NCBI GenBank assembly: GCA_948144175.1
Contig: CANXME010002486.1
Span: 2,790,001-2,854,000 of the forward strand
Length of the DNA stretch: 64,000 nt
Direction: 5' to 3'
DNA from: Closterium sp. NIES-65
Lineage: Eukaryota; Streptophyta; Zygnematophyceae; Desmidiales; Closteriaceae
Shown: positions 21,733 to 34,495 of the stretch, one piece after another
Numbering within the stretch: position 1 is the stretch's first letter
Layout of the letters: every line of letters begins with the position of its first letter
The notes under the pieces: model-generated
What the model was told of the DNA's origin: nothing
The model's input: the letters and a program-made list of their open reading frames with translations, nothing else
Databases searched by the model: none
Translations under genes and position numbers: made by a program

Positions 21733-24097
21733 ATGATGGCTGGACCTGAAGAAAGGAGTAAAAGAGGTGCAGGAGGCAGTGGAGGACCCCAAGCACAAAG
21801 TCAACCCCGTAATTCAACCATGGCGCTCGTGCAACCTTCTCTTGGACCTTCTAGGGATGACCCAAAGGTGTTCGAGCTTGACAAGTTCAACGGTGACAAC
21901 TTTGCTGAGTGGTCCTTCAAAATGGAGAATATATTTGACAACTACAACCTGCTGGAGGTGATGGAAGGAACGGAGAAGCGCCCCGAGAACGACCCGAAGA
22001 AGAGCCCGTGGGTGTGGAAGAGCGCACAAGGCTATCTCATACTTGGGCAAGCGTTGGGGAGCAGCCAAATCCGTCGCATCAAGCCATTCCAGCGTGAACC
22101 AGAGAAGGGACCAAAGGCATGGGCTGCTCTCAAGGGTGTATACGCTCCTGCAACAACAGCGGTAGCGGTGGTGTTTGAACGGCAAACGACGACATTACGA
22201 ATTGAAGAGGATGAACCCGTTGAAGAAGGGGTGCAGAAATTCTTCAAATTATTGATGCGGCTTGAGGGAGCTGATCTAAACTACAGCAAGCTCCAGAAGA
22301 AGACTAAGTTGCTGGCCTTACTCCCAGAATCTTGGTCCTCGCTCATCATCAACCTCAATCGTGACTTGTCCCTCCTCTCGCTTGGAGACGTGAACCGAGC
22401 GATCCTTCAAAAGGAATTCCGCCGCCGTGAGTTGGCGAGTACGGATGGCGCCGGGGCAGCAAGCATCAGCCAAGGGTACGGCCGTGGAAGGGGCACACGA
22501 CAATGAGAAGGCAGGTTTGGCAGCAGCAACTACAATGGTGTCCGCGAAAATGGTGGATACGGCAGAAACGCCAAGAGCTACGGAAGAGTTTGCGACCGAT
22601 TCGACGGCGAGTGCCACTTTCGCCACAAGAGCGGACACATGTCGCGCGATTGCTATAAACTCGCTGATGGATGGACCCCTGCTCAAGGCCAAGAGAGTAG
22701 AGGAGCAGGAGGAGGGAGACGAAGAGGCTGTGGAGGCCGTGGCGATCGTGGAAGTGGTGCTGCAAACATGAAGAGCGGAGATAACAACAAGGACTCGAGC
22801 GACGATCGGTTCTCGGGTCAATTCTTCTTTTTGTCAACGCAAGCACCGGCTGCACCAGAGGAGGATGAAGGCTTTGATGAGCCTGCAGCTGTGGGGAAGG
22901 TGACCCTACAGTGCCTGTACTATTGGGGAATCGATAGCGGCGCTACTTATAGCATGACACCTCGCGCGGACTTGCTCACCGAAATCAAACCGTCACCGGT
23001 GACGCATGTCACATCTGCTTTGGGGCAGCGAGCAGAGGTGAAAGCCATGGGCAAAGCCATGTTCAAGGGTGCTGATGGGAAGATGGTGGGCCTCAAGAAC
23101 GTGCTTTGGGTGCCCAACCTTAATGCGAATTTGATTTCCGTGCGGCGGTTGCAAAAGGCCGGCATGGACACGAGCTCGAAGGGAGCCAAGACATGCTTGG
23201 CGAGCGGATTCTATGGACCTTCACGAGGATAGCAATGTCTACAACGAAATGTGGCAGATCCTTGTGGTCCCCATGCCTAAGAAGAAGCAAGTGGCAGCAA
23301 TCATCAGCACCAAGGGTGAAGCGGTTGGTAGCGGCTACAGCGCGAACGATGGCGCCAAGGCTAAAGAGTCCAACAAGTGCAATCTTGGAGGGACCAGCAA
23401 GCTCGGTCAGCTTAAGGAGAGTGGTGCAGCAGCCTAGGAGCAGCACAAGGGTGAGAAGAACCCTAAGCCAGCAGCGGAGAAGGACTACGGAAAGAGCATG
23501 TGGGGCACTATTGCGAGCGTGGCATTCTCCAATCCGACTTCGGCTACGGGAGAGTGTGATTGGCTCACATTGCATTGGCGCATGGGGCATGTGGCCCTGC
23601 CCATCTTGCAGCAGCTAGTAAAAGGGAGAGATGGTTGCTGGCATACGTGTCAAAGGGGAGCCCGATGAGATTCTTGGCTGTCCGACGTGCATGCAAGCCA
23701 AGTTCACCCGTTACCTGTTCTCTAGGTCAGAGGCAACGGCTAAGGCACCACTAGATGAGGTGGTGATGGACGTAGTGGGCCTCTTGAATCTAGGAGCTGC
23801 TGTTGCAGAGTACTTCCTCACCCTTGTCGACGTACACCCACATGGCTTAGGTGTACGTCCTGTCCAGGAAGAGCGACATGGCTGAAATGGTGACGACCAA
23901 TTGGTTGCCGATGGTAGAGCGGCAACAAGACCGGCTAGTTAAGTCAATCCGCACCGATCGAGGGGGAGAGTTACTGAACAAGGAGTTCGGATTGTGGCTA
24001 GAGAAGAATGGTATAAGGGACTCCCTTTCTATGAAATACTCCCCTGCAATGAACGGAATCGCCGAGCGAGCGAACCGCACAAACACGGAGACGGCAC
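21733..24097 (+). pseudogene. B2 gag, protease and integrase start (fossil)
   Basis: The likely gag start is MMAGPEERSKRG at 21733. UBN2-type gag contains FELDKFNGDNFAEWSFKM and LLALLPESWSSL. A knuckle-like CHFRHKSGHMSRDC, followed by KLADGWTP, is near 22610-22680. The protease active-site segment IDSGATYSMTPRADLL is at about 22930, followed by LWVPNLNANLISVRRL. The integrase finger end CMQAKFTRY is at about 23690, and core segments RTDRGGEL and AERANRT are at 23950-24080, where E3 interrupts. Several breaks; no product expected. Confidence 0.85.
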
Positions 24098-25187
24098 TGT
24101 TGGTGTAAGGGCCTAATAAACTCAAGCTATTAAGACTTGAACAAACTTAAAACCTCTCCTCGGGGTCACCTCCAAGGGTCCTTGGGTGCCTGGTACAAAA
24201 CCAGCCCCTATCCTCGGGTCCGAGTTTGTAGAGAGAGGGATCAAGAGGGACTTGATAAAAACAGCAAGAGTACCTTGAATGTCGCGCAGCGTATCGTGCA
24301 GACCGTCGACCGGATTAAGCTGAGAATTTCCTATATCGAAGCTCGCTCCAAGAGCTTTAAAATGAACCAATTTGCCTCTCGAAAAGTTCTGCCATTACGA
24401 AGTTATGGCTCGGACAGCGTTTGCCTATTGTTGCAGTGCTAGCGTACTAGCGTTGACTCGGGTAGCATTCTGCCGTTGCACGGCGTAGAAACGAAATTCC
24501 AAGAAGGGAGGAATTCGCTTGAATCAAATTGACTATATCCAGGTACAAATAGAGAAAGAATATATAGTTCTAGCTAGCAAGGACCTTGGGAATGAACCTG
24601 GGAACAACCAGGGATCATCCCAAATAATTCCAAGCAACAGAACCAACCTGGCTAGACAAAACAGCAGGTAGTAGGTTGGTAAACAACCTCTGGTTCTGTT
24701 TTTCCAACCTGGGAAAACAACAACCAGGTTCAGGTCCTTAAAACATAACCTGTTTCGTCTTTGCCCAACCAGCCAAATGTTGGTTCCGCTGGTTTCCCCT
24801 GGCCTTGTAGCATGAAGAGACAGACAAACAACATCCAACCTTCACCTAAATTGTACCCCTATAGTGCATGCCCTGCTACATTGTAGTCAACCAAACAAAA
24901 CAGTACAATTACAAGTTGGATAGAACTGAATCTGCGCAATCAATTCGACCGAACTGCAAGGCTTCCATCTTGGGTTCCTTTGCGAGCTCGTCCTTTCTGC
25001 TTGCACTGTTCATAGCGCGTACAATGTTGTGCCGAAGCGCAAATCGTACGAGTACCTGCAAATGCTTCAAGCGAAAATTGTGAAAGCAAACAAATACACG
25101 AACATGCCATTCACACGCAAATACATTCGCACACGCATACTCGTACAAAACAGACGGCAGGATGTCGTGCAATGTGAATTTGCATCC
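24098..25187 (-). repeat. E3 3' LTR
   Basis: About 1090 bp, starting TGTTGGTGTAAGG. The inner edge is blurred: GTGAATTTGCATCC runs straight into the sequence beyond the polypurine tract. It has the ATTCGACCG subtype motif near 24943, like E1 and E2 and unlike its partner LTR. Confidence 0.85.
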
Positions 25188-25230
25188 CCATCATTCCATA
25201 CTAGTTCATGCTCATTCCACTCATGCGCAC

Positions 25231-28200
25231 TTAATGCCAATGAGGCTCATCTGCAAGCCTTTTTGTGAGAAAGTCTGCTGGCTGCTGGTGAGTCTTGATG
25301 TAGATCGGATTCACCGTCCCCCTCTTCACCTCCTTACGCAGCGAGTGCCACTTGATACACATGTGCTTATTGAGCCCATGAAGCACAGCATTCCTGGCCA
25401 TCCCAAGAGGCTCTTTGCTATCACAGAACAGCGGCGTAGCAACCTTGTGCTCCTGGCCAATCTCCTCTAACAGCCTCCTCAGCCAAATCACCTCCTTCAC
25501 CCCGTGGAACATTGCCATGTACTCTGATTCCACGGAAGAGAGTGCTGTCTCCGTCTGCTTCTTGGACCTCCAACTAACAGGTCCTCCCCCTACTACGCAG
25601 ATGTATCTTCCCACAGATGAAGAATCTTCCTTCTTAGAAGCCCAAGTTGCATCGGTAAAGCAAGTGAGAAAGAACTTGCCTTCTCCAAGCCTCTCCCCCT
25701 TCTCTTTCAGCACCTCAACCCCTTTCTGCTTCACCTGTGCAGATGCGGAGTTTTGAACTCCAATACTTGGGTGGGAGTTCTGATACTTCACAAAACGCTC
25801 AGCTGCATCCACATGCTCCTCTGATGGATTCTGCACCTCCCTAGCCAGCTGCCCAACCGAGAAAGAGATGTCAAGCCTCGAGTGAACAGCTGCATACAAG
25901 AGGCTGCCCACCAAGGACTGGAATTGCTGCTGCTCTTCAGCTTCAACCCCTTCATCCTCTGCAGCCTTTACAAGCTTGAATTCTGCTGGCATGGGAGTTG
26001 CAACCTTGCGCTCATTCTCAATCCCGTACTTCTCCCCCAGCTCCAGGTGCAGTTTCAACCACCTGTGATCTGGATCCCTCTTTACGTGCATCTCGAGGTA
26101 GTATTTTACCTCCCCAAGGTTCTTGCACTTGAAGTTCTCCATCAGCTGCTGCTGCACTTTCTGGATCTCCTTCATGCTGCTGCTGAATAGAAGAATGCCG
26201 TCCACGTAGACCAGAAACAACACCAGCTTCTCCCCCTCCCCCTTGAGAAAGAGGCTCTTATCACAGCTGCTGGTCCTGAATCCCATCTCCTCTAAAACAG
26301 CTGCCAACTTCTGGTACCAGAACCGTGGCGCCTGCTTCAAGCCGTAGATGGACCTTTTCAGCTTGCACACCCTGCCCGTACCATCCTCATACCCAGGCCG
26401 CTGCGTCATAAACACCTCCTCCTCTAAAATCCCGTTGAGGAATGCCGTTGATATGTCCATCAGGATAATGAACTTCCCACTAACGGCTGCATCTGCCAAC
26501 AAGACACGAAGGGTAGGGGGTTTGGCAGTGCGAGCAAAGATCTCATTGAAGTCCCGCTTCTCCTTCTGCATAAACCCCTTAGCCACCAACCTACTCTTGT
26601 AGATGGTGACCTGCCCCTTGTCGTCAGTCTTGATCCTTAGCACCCACTTGCATTGTACCGCTTTCTTTCCCTCAGGCAGCACCACTAGTTCCCAAGTCCC
26701 ATTCTCCAGCAGGCTCTGGTACTCAGCATCCCTAGTAGCCAGCCATTTGTCCCTATCTGGTCCAGCTAACGCCTCCTCCATGCTAGCTGGTTCCTCTGGT
26801 GCAGGGGCAAGAAAACAGTACGCAGGCTTATCCTTCTCATCCGGGTCATAGCCATGTGGTAGAATCAGCAATGCCTCCCCGGTCCCAAGCTGCTGCTCCG
26901 CTACATCAGCTCCTGCAGTCAGCTTCTTAGTAGCCATACGGGTACGTCCTGGCCTGGAGCGGGTGTCTCCCATCCCTTCATAATGACACCCTTCGGCTTC
27001 TTGGTTTTTCCCTGCTGCTGCTCTCCTCCCTCAGATCCAGCAGCTCCACTAGTGCTACCGCTATTCTCCTCACCATCACCTCCACCAGCAGGTGCCTCCT
27101 GCACCTTCTCTCTATCACCACCCTCTGCAGCTGCCTCTTCTCCCTCCTCCCACACACTAGGAGTCAGGTCCAGCTTCATGGTGATCTGCTCCATTTGCTG
27201 GGACACCCTGGCCTCCGGCTGTTTCTCCCAGCTCCCATACATCATGCCCTCAACAAACTTCACATCCCTGCTGTCAAACAACACACCCTTGGAAGGCTCC
27301 CACAGCAGCCATCCCTTGCTCTCAACAGCCAGCCCCAAATGCACACACCAGATTGCACTCGCCCCCAACTTACTGCGGTAGGTCTTGGGGACGTGGGCGA
27401 CTGCCATGCAACCGAACACCCTCAGCATGTCCACCGGCAGCTTCCTCCCAAGCCACCTCTCCAATGGCACCCACGAGTGATCCCCAACCTTTGTGACTAC
27501 CCTGTTTCTAGCGACGGTAGCGTGCCGAACAGCATGGGGCCACATCAAGTTGCCCAGCCCAGATTCTATGAGCAGCGCCCTAGCTATCTCCAGAATTGTC
27601 CGGTTCGCCCATTCTTCTACACCGTTGGACTGTGGGGTGTAAGCCGTGGTCAGCTCCCTCTGGATGCCCTGCTTCTTGAGCCAGGCCGTCATCTCAGCTC
27701 CAAGAAACTCACCACCCCGATTTGTCCTAATCCGCTTCACCACACACTCCGCTTGCTTCTCCACGAACGGCAGCCAATCGTCCCGAATCGTGGAGGCGGC
27801 GTGATCTTTCTACTTCAGCGGATACGCCCACATTAGCCTGCTCCAATCATCCACTATGGTTAGGAAGTACCGCTCCCCCTTGTGCCCTTGCACCGGCAGC
27901 GGCCCCACCAAGTCCATGTGGACCAGCTCCAACGGCTTTTTGCTCCTGCCAGCCACACTATGGAAGGGGAAACGGGTGAACTTTGAAAGGAGGCAAATTT
28001 CACAGTTATCATCGGGTGGTTGTCCGTTCAGCTTTAAGCCCTTAACGGCTCCATCCTTCTCCACCTGCTTCAGCAAAGGCATTGCCACATGCCCCAACTT
28101 TGAGAGCAAACAGATTTCACAATTCTCATCGGGTGGCTGTCCGTTCAGCTTCAGACCCTTAACGGCTCCACTTTTCTCCAACTGCTTCAACAAGGGCATT

Positions 28201-29882
28201 GCCACATGCCCCAAGCGTCGGTGTGCCGTTGCCCAATCCGTCTCCCCAGATCTGGCCGACACTTTCACACCAACCCCTCCAACGGCGTTGCACTCCCCCT
28301 GGGATGCAGACCCCTCTCCAGCCTGCCCCCCACCGTGCCACGCCAGGGCCGGCAGCTGCCACATAGATCTGTATACGTCCTTGCTCTCGTGCAGATCCCA
28401 AAGCACCCGATTGCCCAGCTGCCCCTTAAAAGTGCGTGCCCCATCCGTACTAGTGCTCACCCCAGACTTGCCAAGCTTACGGAGGGAGATGAGGTTGGCC
28501 TTGAGTTCAGGAACGAGGAGAACGTCGTGCAGCACCACCGGCTTGCCATCCGCTCCCTTAAACGCAGCTCGTCCCCCACCAGCTACCTTCAGCGTGTGTC
28601 CAGAGGCAGAGCACACCTCGTTAATCGGTGCAGCGCGTACGTTGTCCAGCAGGTCCTTGCGCGGCGTCATTGTCCAAGCAGCGTCTGTGTCGAACACCCA
28701 ATAGTCCGGTGGGTGCAGCTCTGCTCCAACCTTAGCAGATGCGTCTCCTTGCTCCCCCTTGTCTCCCACATGGAAGAATTGGCCCGCGGTGTGCTCTTTC
28801 TTCTTCTCCGCACCGCCGTTGCCCTTCGGGTTGTTGTCGGACGAATCAGCGACCATGTTGGTGCCGTTTTTCTGGTTCTTCCGCGCGCCGCCTTCCTGGT
28901 GACGATTCTGGGGGGTCCATCCATCGGGTTTCTTATAGCACAAAAACCAGGGGTGCCCTTCCTTCTCACAATACCAGCAACTCCCTTTCATTTTGCCACT
29001 AGCCCCCGACTTGCCCCCACGTCCATATTTCGCACCGCGACCCCTATCGGTACCTCCCTGTTGGTCGTTGGAGTCGTCGTCTTTCTTTGCACCGCGTCCC
29101 GCACCACCAAAGCCACGTCCTTTGCCACGTCGGCTCCCTTGCATCCCGAAGCCGCTGCTGCCGTCGTCTCCACCCCTCAGTTGGCGGTGACGGAAGTCCT
29201 CCTCCAGAATCTTCGTCCGCACCAACTCAAGCGTCCACAAGCTCTGGTTCTGCGGCTGGCTCAATCCGCTCGTGAATTGAAGCCACGATTCTGGCAGCAG
29301 TGAGAGCATCTTCAGGCACTTGGTCTGCTCCGGGTAGGTGATTCCCGCGATCGCCAGCTTCGCGTAGAGATCACGCATCTTGTCCTGGATGGGTTGCACC
29401 GGCTCTCCCTCGCTTAGGCGCAACGCGGACAGCTCCCTCTCCATCATGAGCGTCGCAGCGATGGAGGTAGGGGCGTGCAGCTCCTTCAACATCGTCCACG
29501 CCTTCGGACCGCACTCAACCTCCGGCAGCAGGTGCATGACGTGGTGACGCTGGTTCAGCTCCAAACTCTGCGACATCAAGTAGGAGCCAGCCGAGGCGCG
29601 CTCGTCCCAATCTTCTTGCAGCGTAGGATCACTGGGTCTAGGCTCCTCCCCAATCATTAGTTTCAGCAAACCGATCCGACAGAAATAAAGTTGCATTTTC
29701 CAGGCCCAATCATCATAGCCCTCACCATTGAACTTCTCGACGGTGAAGTTTTTCAGCACCTCCTTGATCAGCGAGCCCTGGCTTGTTCGCGCTCCCCTTG
29801 GCACTGAAACACCAGAATCTTGGCTGCCGCTACGATCTTGGGCTGACGATTCACCAGCTACCGCCGAGGTGTTGCCCACCAT
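25231..29882 (-). pseudogene. E3 gag-pol polyprotein region (fossil)
   Basis: Family A polyprotein on the minus strand starting MVGNTSAVAGESS. It has the same domain order as E2: gag, knuckle CWYCEKEGHPWFLC (about 28970), protease, integrase, reverse transcriptase, RNase H ending near ADFLTKRLADEPHW. Within the integrase finger the block from LGHVAMPLLKQ to CEICLLSK occurs twice in a row, the upstream copy reading EKSGAVKG...DENCEIC and the other EKDGAVKG...DDNCEIC. About three breaks. Minus-strand domain order agrees with the LTR and primer site orientation. Confidence 0.92.
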
Positions 29883-29913
29883 AGCTACCTATAACGAGGA
29901 TCACTATAACGCA

Positions 29914-29925
29914 GCTCTGATACCG
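29914..29925 (-). other. E3 primer binding site
   Basis: Reads CGGTATCAGAGC on the minus strand, one base off the family consensus, three bases inside the LTR. Confidence 0.85.
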
Positions 29926-29928
29926 GCT

Positions 29929-31018
29929 TGTTGGTGTAAGGGCCTAATAAACTCAAGCTATTAAGACTTTATCAAACTTAAAACCTCTCCTCGGGGTCAC
30001 CTCCAAGGGTCCTTGGGTGCCTGGTACAAGACCAGCCCCTATCCTCGGGTCCGAGTTTGTAGAGAGAGGGATCAAGAGGGACTTAGTCAAAACAGCAAGA
30101 GTACCTTGAACGTCGCTCAACGTATCGTGCAGACTGTCGACCGGATTAAGCTGAGAATTTACTATATCGAAGCTCGCTCCAAGAGCTTTAAAACGAACCA
30201 AGCCTCGCGAAAAGTTCTGCCGTTACGAAGTTATGGCTCGGACAGCGTTTGCCTATTGTCGGAGTGCTAGCGTACTAGCGTTGACTCGGGTAGCATTCCG
30301 CTGTTGCACCACGTAGAAACGAAATTCCAGGAACGGAGGATTTCGCTTGAATCAAATTGACTATATCCAGGTACAAACAGAGAAGGAATAAATAGTTATA
30401 GCTAGCAAGGACCTTGGGATTCAACCTGGGAACAACCAAGGATCATCCCAAATAATTCCAAGCAACAAAACCAACCTGGCTAGACAAAACAGCAGGTAGT
30501 AGATTGGTAAACAACCTCTGGCTCTGTTTTTCCAACCTGGGAAAACAACATCCAGGTTCAGGTCCTAAAAAGAGAACCTGTTTCGTCTTTGCCCAACCAG
30601 CCAAATGTTGGTTCCGCTGGTTTCCCCTGGCCTTGTATCATGAAAATACAGACAAACAACATCCAACCTTCACCTAAATTGTACACCTATAGTGCCTGCC
30701 CTGCTACACTATAGTCAACCAAACAAAACAGTACAATTTCAAGTTGGATAGAACTGAATCTGCGCAATCAAGTAAGCGGAACCGCAAAGCTTCCATCTTG
30801 GGTTCCTTTGCGAGCTCGTCGTATCTGCTTGCACTGTTCATAGCGCGTACAATGTTGTGCCGAAGCGCACATTGTACGAGTACCTGCATATGCTTCAAGC
30901 GGAAATTGCGAAAACAAACAAACACACGACCATACCATTCACACGGAAATGCATTCGCAGACGCATACTCGTACAAACAGACGGCAGGATGTCGTGCAAT
31001 GTGAATTTGCACCCAACA
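29929..31018 (-). repeat. E3 5' LTR
   Basis: 1090 bp, TGTTGGTGTAAGG...ACCCAACA. It carries the AAGTAAGCGGAACC subtype motif near 30771, shared with sL1 and the remnant at 43434-43775, not with the other LTR of E3. Confidence 0.92.
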
Positions 31019-31023
31019 GGCAC

Positions 31024-31216
31024 GCGGGTTGCTCATTGAAGACGGGCTACCCGACTGTGGGAGCAGAAAAATGGGTGCCCTATGTGGAGTGGATCGAAAG
31101 GAAGCCAAAGGTGGATATGCTTCGGGTGTTCGGGTGCATGTGCATGGCGCTCGTGCCTAAGCATCTTCGGCACAACAAGCTTGGTTCTAAGGCGATATGA
31201 GCTCTGTACTTGGGCA
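31024..31216 (+). pseudogene. B2 integrase C-terminal fragment between E3 and E4
   Basis: About 190 bp that continues B2 after E3: segments corresponding to KWVPYVEWIERKPKVDML and FGCMCMALVPKHLRHNKLG align with B1 5836-5960. It ends in GGGCA (31212-31216), the left target duplication of E4. Fossil fragment. Confidence 0.85.
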
Positions 31217-32309
31217 TGTTGATGTAAGGGCCTAATAAACTCAAGCTATTAAGACTTTATCAAACTTAAAACCTCTCCTCGGGGTCACCTCCAAGGGTCC
31301 TTGGGTGCCTGGTACAAGACCAGCCCCTATCCTCGGGTCCAAGTTTGTAGAGAGAGGGATCAAGAGGGACTTAGTCAAAACAGCAAGAGTACCTTGAACG
31401 TCGCGCAGCGTATGGTGCAGACCGTCGACCGGATTAAGCTGAGAATTTCCTATATCGAAGCTCACTCTAAGAGCTTTAAAATGAGCCAAGTTGCCTCGCG
31501 AAAAGTTCTGCCATTACGAAGTTATGGCTCGGACAGCGTTAGCCTAGCGTTGGAGTGCTAGCGTACTAGCGTTGACTCGGGTAGCATTCCGCCGTCGCAT
31601 CGCGTAGAAACGAAATTCCAGCAAGGAAGGAATTCGCTTGAATCAATTTCACTATATCCAGGTACAAACAGAGAAGGAATAAATAGTTCTAGGTAGCAAG
31701 GACCTTGGGAATGAACCTGAGAACAACCAGGGATCATCCCAAATAATTCCAAGCAACAGAACCAACCTGGCTGGACAAAATAGCAGGTGGTAGGTTGTTG
31801 AACAACCTCTGGTTCTGTTTTTCCAACCTGGGAAAACAACAACCCGGTTCAGGTCCTAAAAACAGAACCTGTTTTGTCTTTGCCCAACCAGCCAAATGCT
31901 GGTTCCGCTGGTTTCCCCTGGCCCTGTAGCATGCAGATACAGACAAACAACATCCAACCTTCACCTAAATTGTACCCCTATAGTGCATGCCCTGCTACAC
32001 TATAGTCAACCAAACAAAACAGTACAATTTCGAGTTGGATAGAACTGAATCTGCGCAATCAAGTAAGTTGAACCGCAAAGCTTCCATCTTGGGTTCCTTT
32101 GCGAGCTCGTCCTTTCTGCTTGTACTGAAAATAGCGCGTATAATGTTATGCCGAAGCGCACATTGTGCGAGTACCTGCAAATGCTTCAAGCGAAAATTAC
32201 GAAAGCAAACAAACACACGAACATACCATTCACACGCAAATGCATTCGCATACGCATACTCGTACAATCAGACGGCAGGATGTCGTGCAATGTGAATTTG
32301 CACCCAACA
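31217..32309 (-). repeat. E4 3' LTR
   Basis: 1093 bp, TGTTGATGTAAGG...ACCCAACA, followed by CACTCCCCCTCAG, the polypurine tract read on the other strand. Subtype motif AAGTAAGTTGAACC. Confidence 0.92.
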
Positions 32310-34495
32310 CACTCCCCCTCAGCCTGCCGGCTGCATCCCCATCATTCCATAGTAGTTCATGCTCATTCCACTCATGCACACACAACGCCAATGAGGCTCA
32401 TCCGCAAGCCTCTTGGTGAGGAAGTCTGCTGTCTGCTGGTGAGTCTTGATGTAGATCGGATTCACCGTCCCCCTCTTCACCTCCTTACGCAGCCAGTGCC
32501 ACTTGATACGCATGTGCTTGTTCAGCCCATGAAGCACAGCGTTCCTGGCCATCCCAAGAGCTCCCTTGCTATCACAAAACAGCGGCGTAGCAATCTTTTG
32601 CTCCTGGCCAATCTCCTCTAACAACCTCCTCAGCCAAATCACCTCCTTCACCCCGTGGAACATTGCCATGTACTCTGACTCCACGGAAGAGAGTGCTGTC
32701 TCCGTCTGCTTCTTTGACCTCCAACTAACAGGTCCTCCCCCAACTACGCAGATGTATCCTCCCACAGATGAGGAATCCTCCTTCTCAGAGGCCCACGTAG
32801 CATCGGTAAAGCAAGTAAGAAAGAGCTTGCCTTCTCCAAGCCTCTCCCCCTTCTCTTTCAGCACCTCAACCCCTTTCTGCTTCACCTGTGCAGATGCGGA
32901 ATACTGAACTCCAATGCTTGGGTGAGAGTTCAGATACTTCACCACACGCTCAGCTGCATCCACCTGCTCCTCTGATGGATTCTGCACCACCCTAGCCAGC
33001 TGCCCAACCGAGAAAGAGATGTCAGGCCTCGTGTGAACTGCTGCATACAAGAGGCTGCCTACCAAGGACTGAAATTGCTGCTGCTCCTCGGCTTCAACCC
33101 CTTCATCCTCTGCAGCTTTCACAAGCTTGAATTCTGCTGGCAGGGGAGTTGCAACCTTGCGCTCATTCTCAATCCCTTGCTTCTCCCCCAGCTCCTTGAT
33201 GAACTTCTCCTGGTGTAGTTTCAACCACCTGTGATCCAGATCCCTCTCTACGTGCATCCCGAGGTAGTACTTTACTTCCCCAAGGTTCTTGCACTTGAAG
33301 TTCTCCATCAGCTGCTGCTGCACCTTCTGGATCTCCTTCATGCTGCTGCTAAAGAGAAGAATGTCGTCCACATAGACCAGAAACAGCACCAGCTTCTCCC
33401 CCTCCCCCTTGAGAAAGAGGCTCTCATCACAGCTGCTGGACTTGAATCCCATCTCCTCTAAAACAGCTGCCAACTTTTGGTACCAGCAGCGTGGCGCCTG
33501 CTTCAAGCCGTAGATGGACTTTTTCAGCTTGCACACCCTGCCCGTACCATCCTCATACCCAGGCGGCTGCGTCATGAACACCTCCTCCTCTAAAATCCCG
33601 TTGAGAAATGCCGTTGATATGTCCATCTAGATAATGAACTTCCCACTAACGGCTGCATCTGCCAACAAGACACGAAGGGTAGGGGGTTTGGCAGTGGGAG
33701 CAAAGATCTCATTGAAGTCCCACTTCTCCTTCTGCATAAACCCCTTAGCCACCAACCTACTCTTGTAGATGGTGACCTGCCCCTTGTCGTCAGTCTTGAT
33801 CCTTAGCACCCACTTGCATTGTACCGCTTTCTTTCCCTCAGGCAGCACCACTAGTTCCCAAGTCCCATTCTCCAGCAGGCTCTGGTACTCAGCATCCCTA
33901 GAAGCCAGCCGTTTGTCCTTATCTGGTCCAGCTAATGCCTCCTCCATGCTAGCTTGTTCCTCTGGTGCAGGGGCAAGAAAACAGTACGCAGGCTCATCCT
34001 CCTCATCCGGGTCATAGCCATGCGGTAGAATCAGCAATGCCTCTTCTGTTTCAAGTTCAGGAACGAGAAGAACGTCGTGCAGCACCACCGGCTTGCCATC
34101 CGCCCCCTTAAACGCAGCTCGTCCTGCACCAGCCACCTTCAGCGCATGTCCAGAGGCGGAGCACAACTCGTTGATCGGTGCAGCGCGTACGTGGTCCAGC
34201 AGGTCCTTGCGTGGCGTCATCGTCCAAGCAGCACCCGTGTCCAACACCCAATAATCCAGGGGGTGCAACTCTGCTCCAACCTTGGCAGAGGCGTCTCCTT
34301 GCTCCCCCTTGTCTCCCATATGGAAGAATTGGCCCGCGGTGCGCTCCTTCTTATTCTCCGCACCGCTGTTTCCCTTTGGGTTATTATCGGACGAATCAGC
34401 GATCATGTTGGCACCATTTTTCTGGTTCCTCCGCGCGCCGCCATCCTGGTGACGATTCTGGGGGGTCCATCCATCGGGTTTCTTATAGCACAAAA

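Larger units (their letters stand above)
24098..31018 (-). mobile_element. E3: family A copia element inside B2
   Basis: A minus-strand element between perfect 5-bp target duplications GGCAC (24093-24097 and 31019-31023). Parts in element order: 5' LTR 29929-31018, primer site 29914-29925, gag-pol 29882 down to 25231, 3' LTR 25187 down to 24098. Both LTRs are about 1090 bp but differ by several percent and belong to different LTR subtypes, unusual for one insertion. The integrase finger segment is partly duplicated in tandem (27966-28205), with one copy resembling the E6 subfamily. About three breaks in the coding region. Confidence 0.94.
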
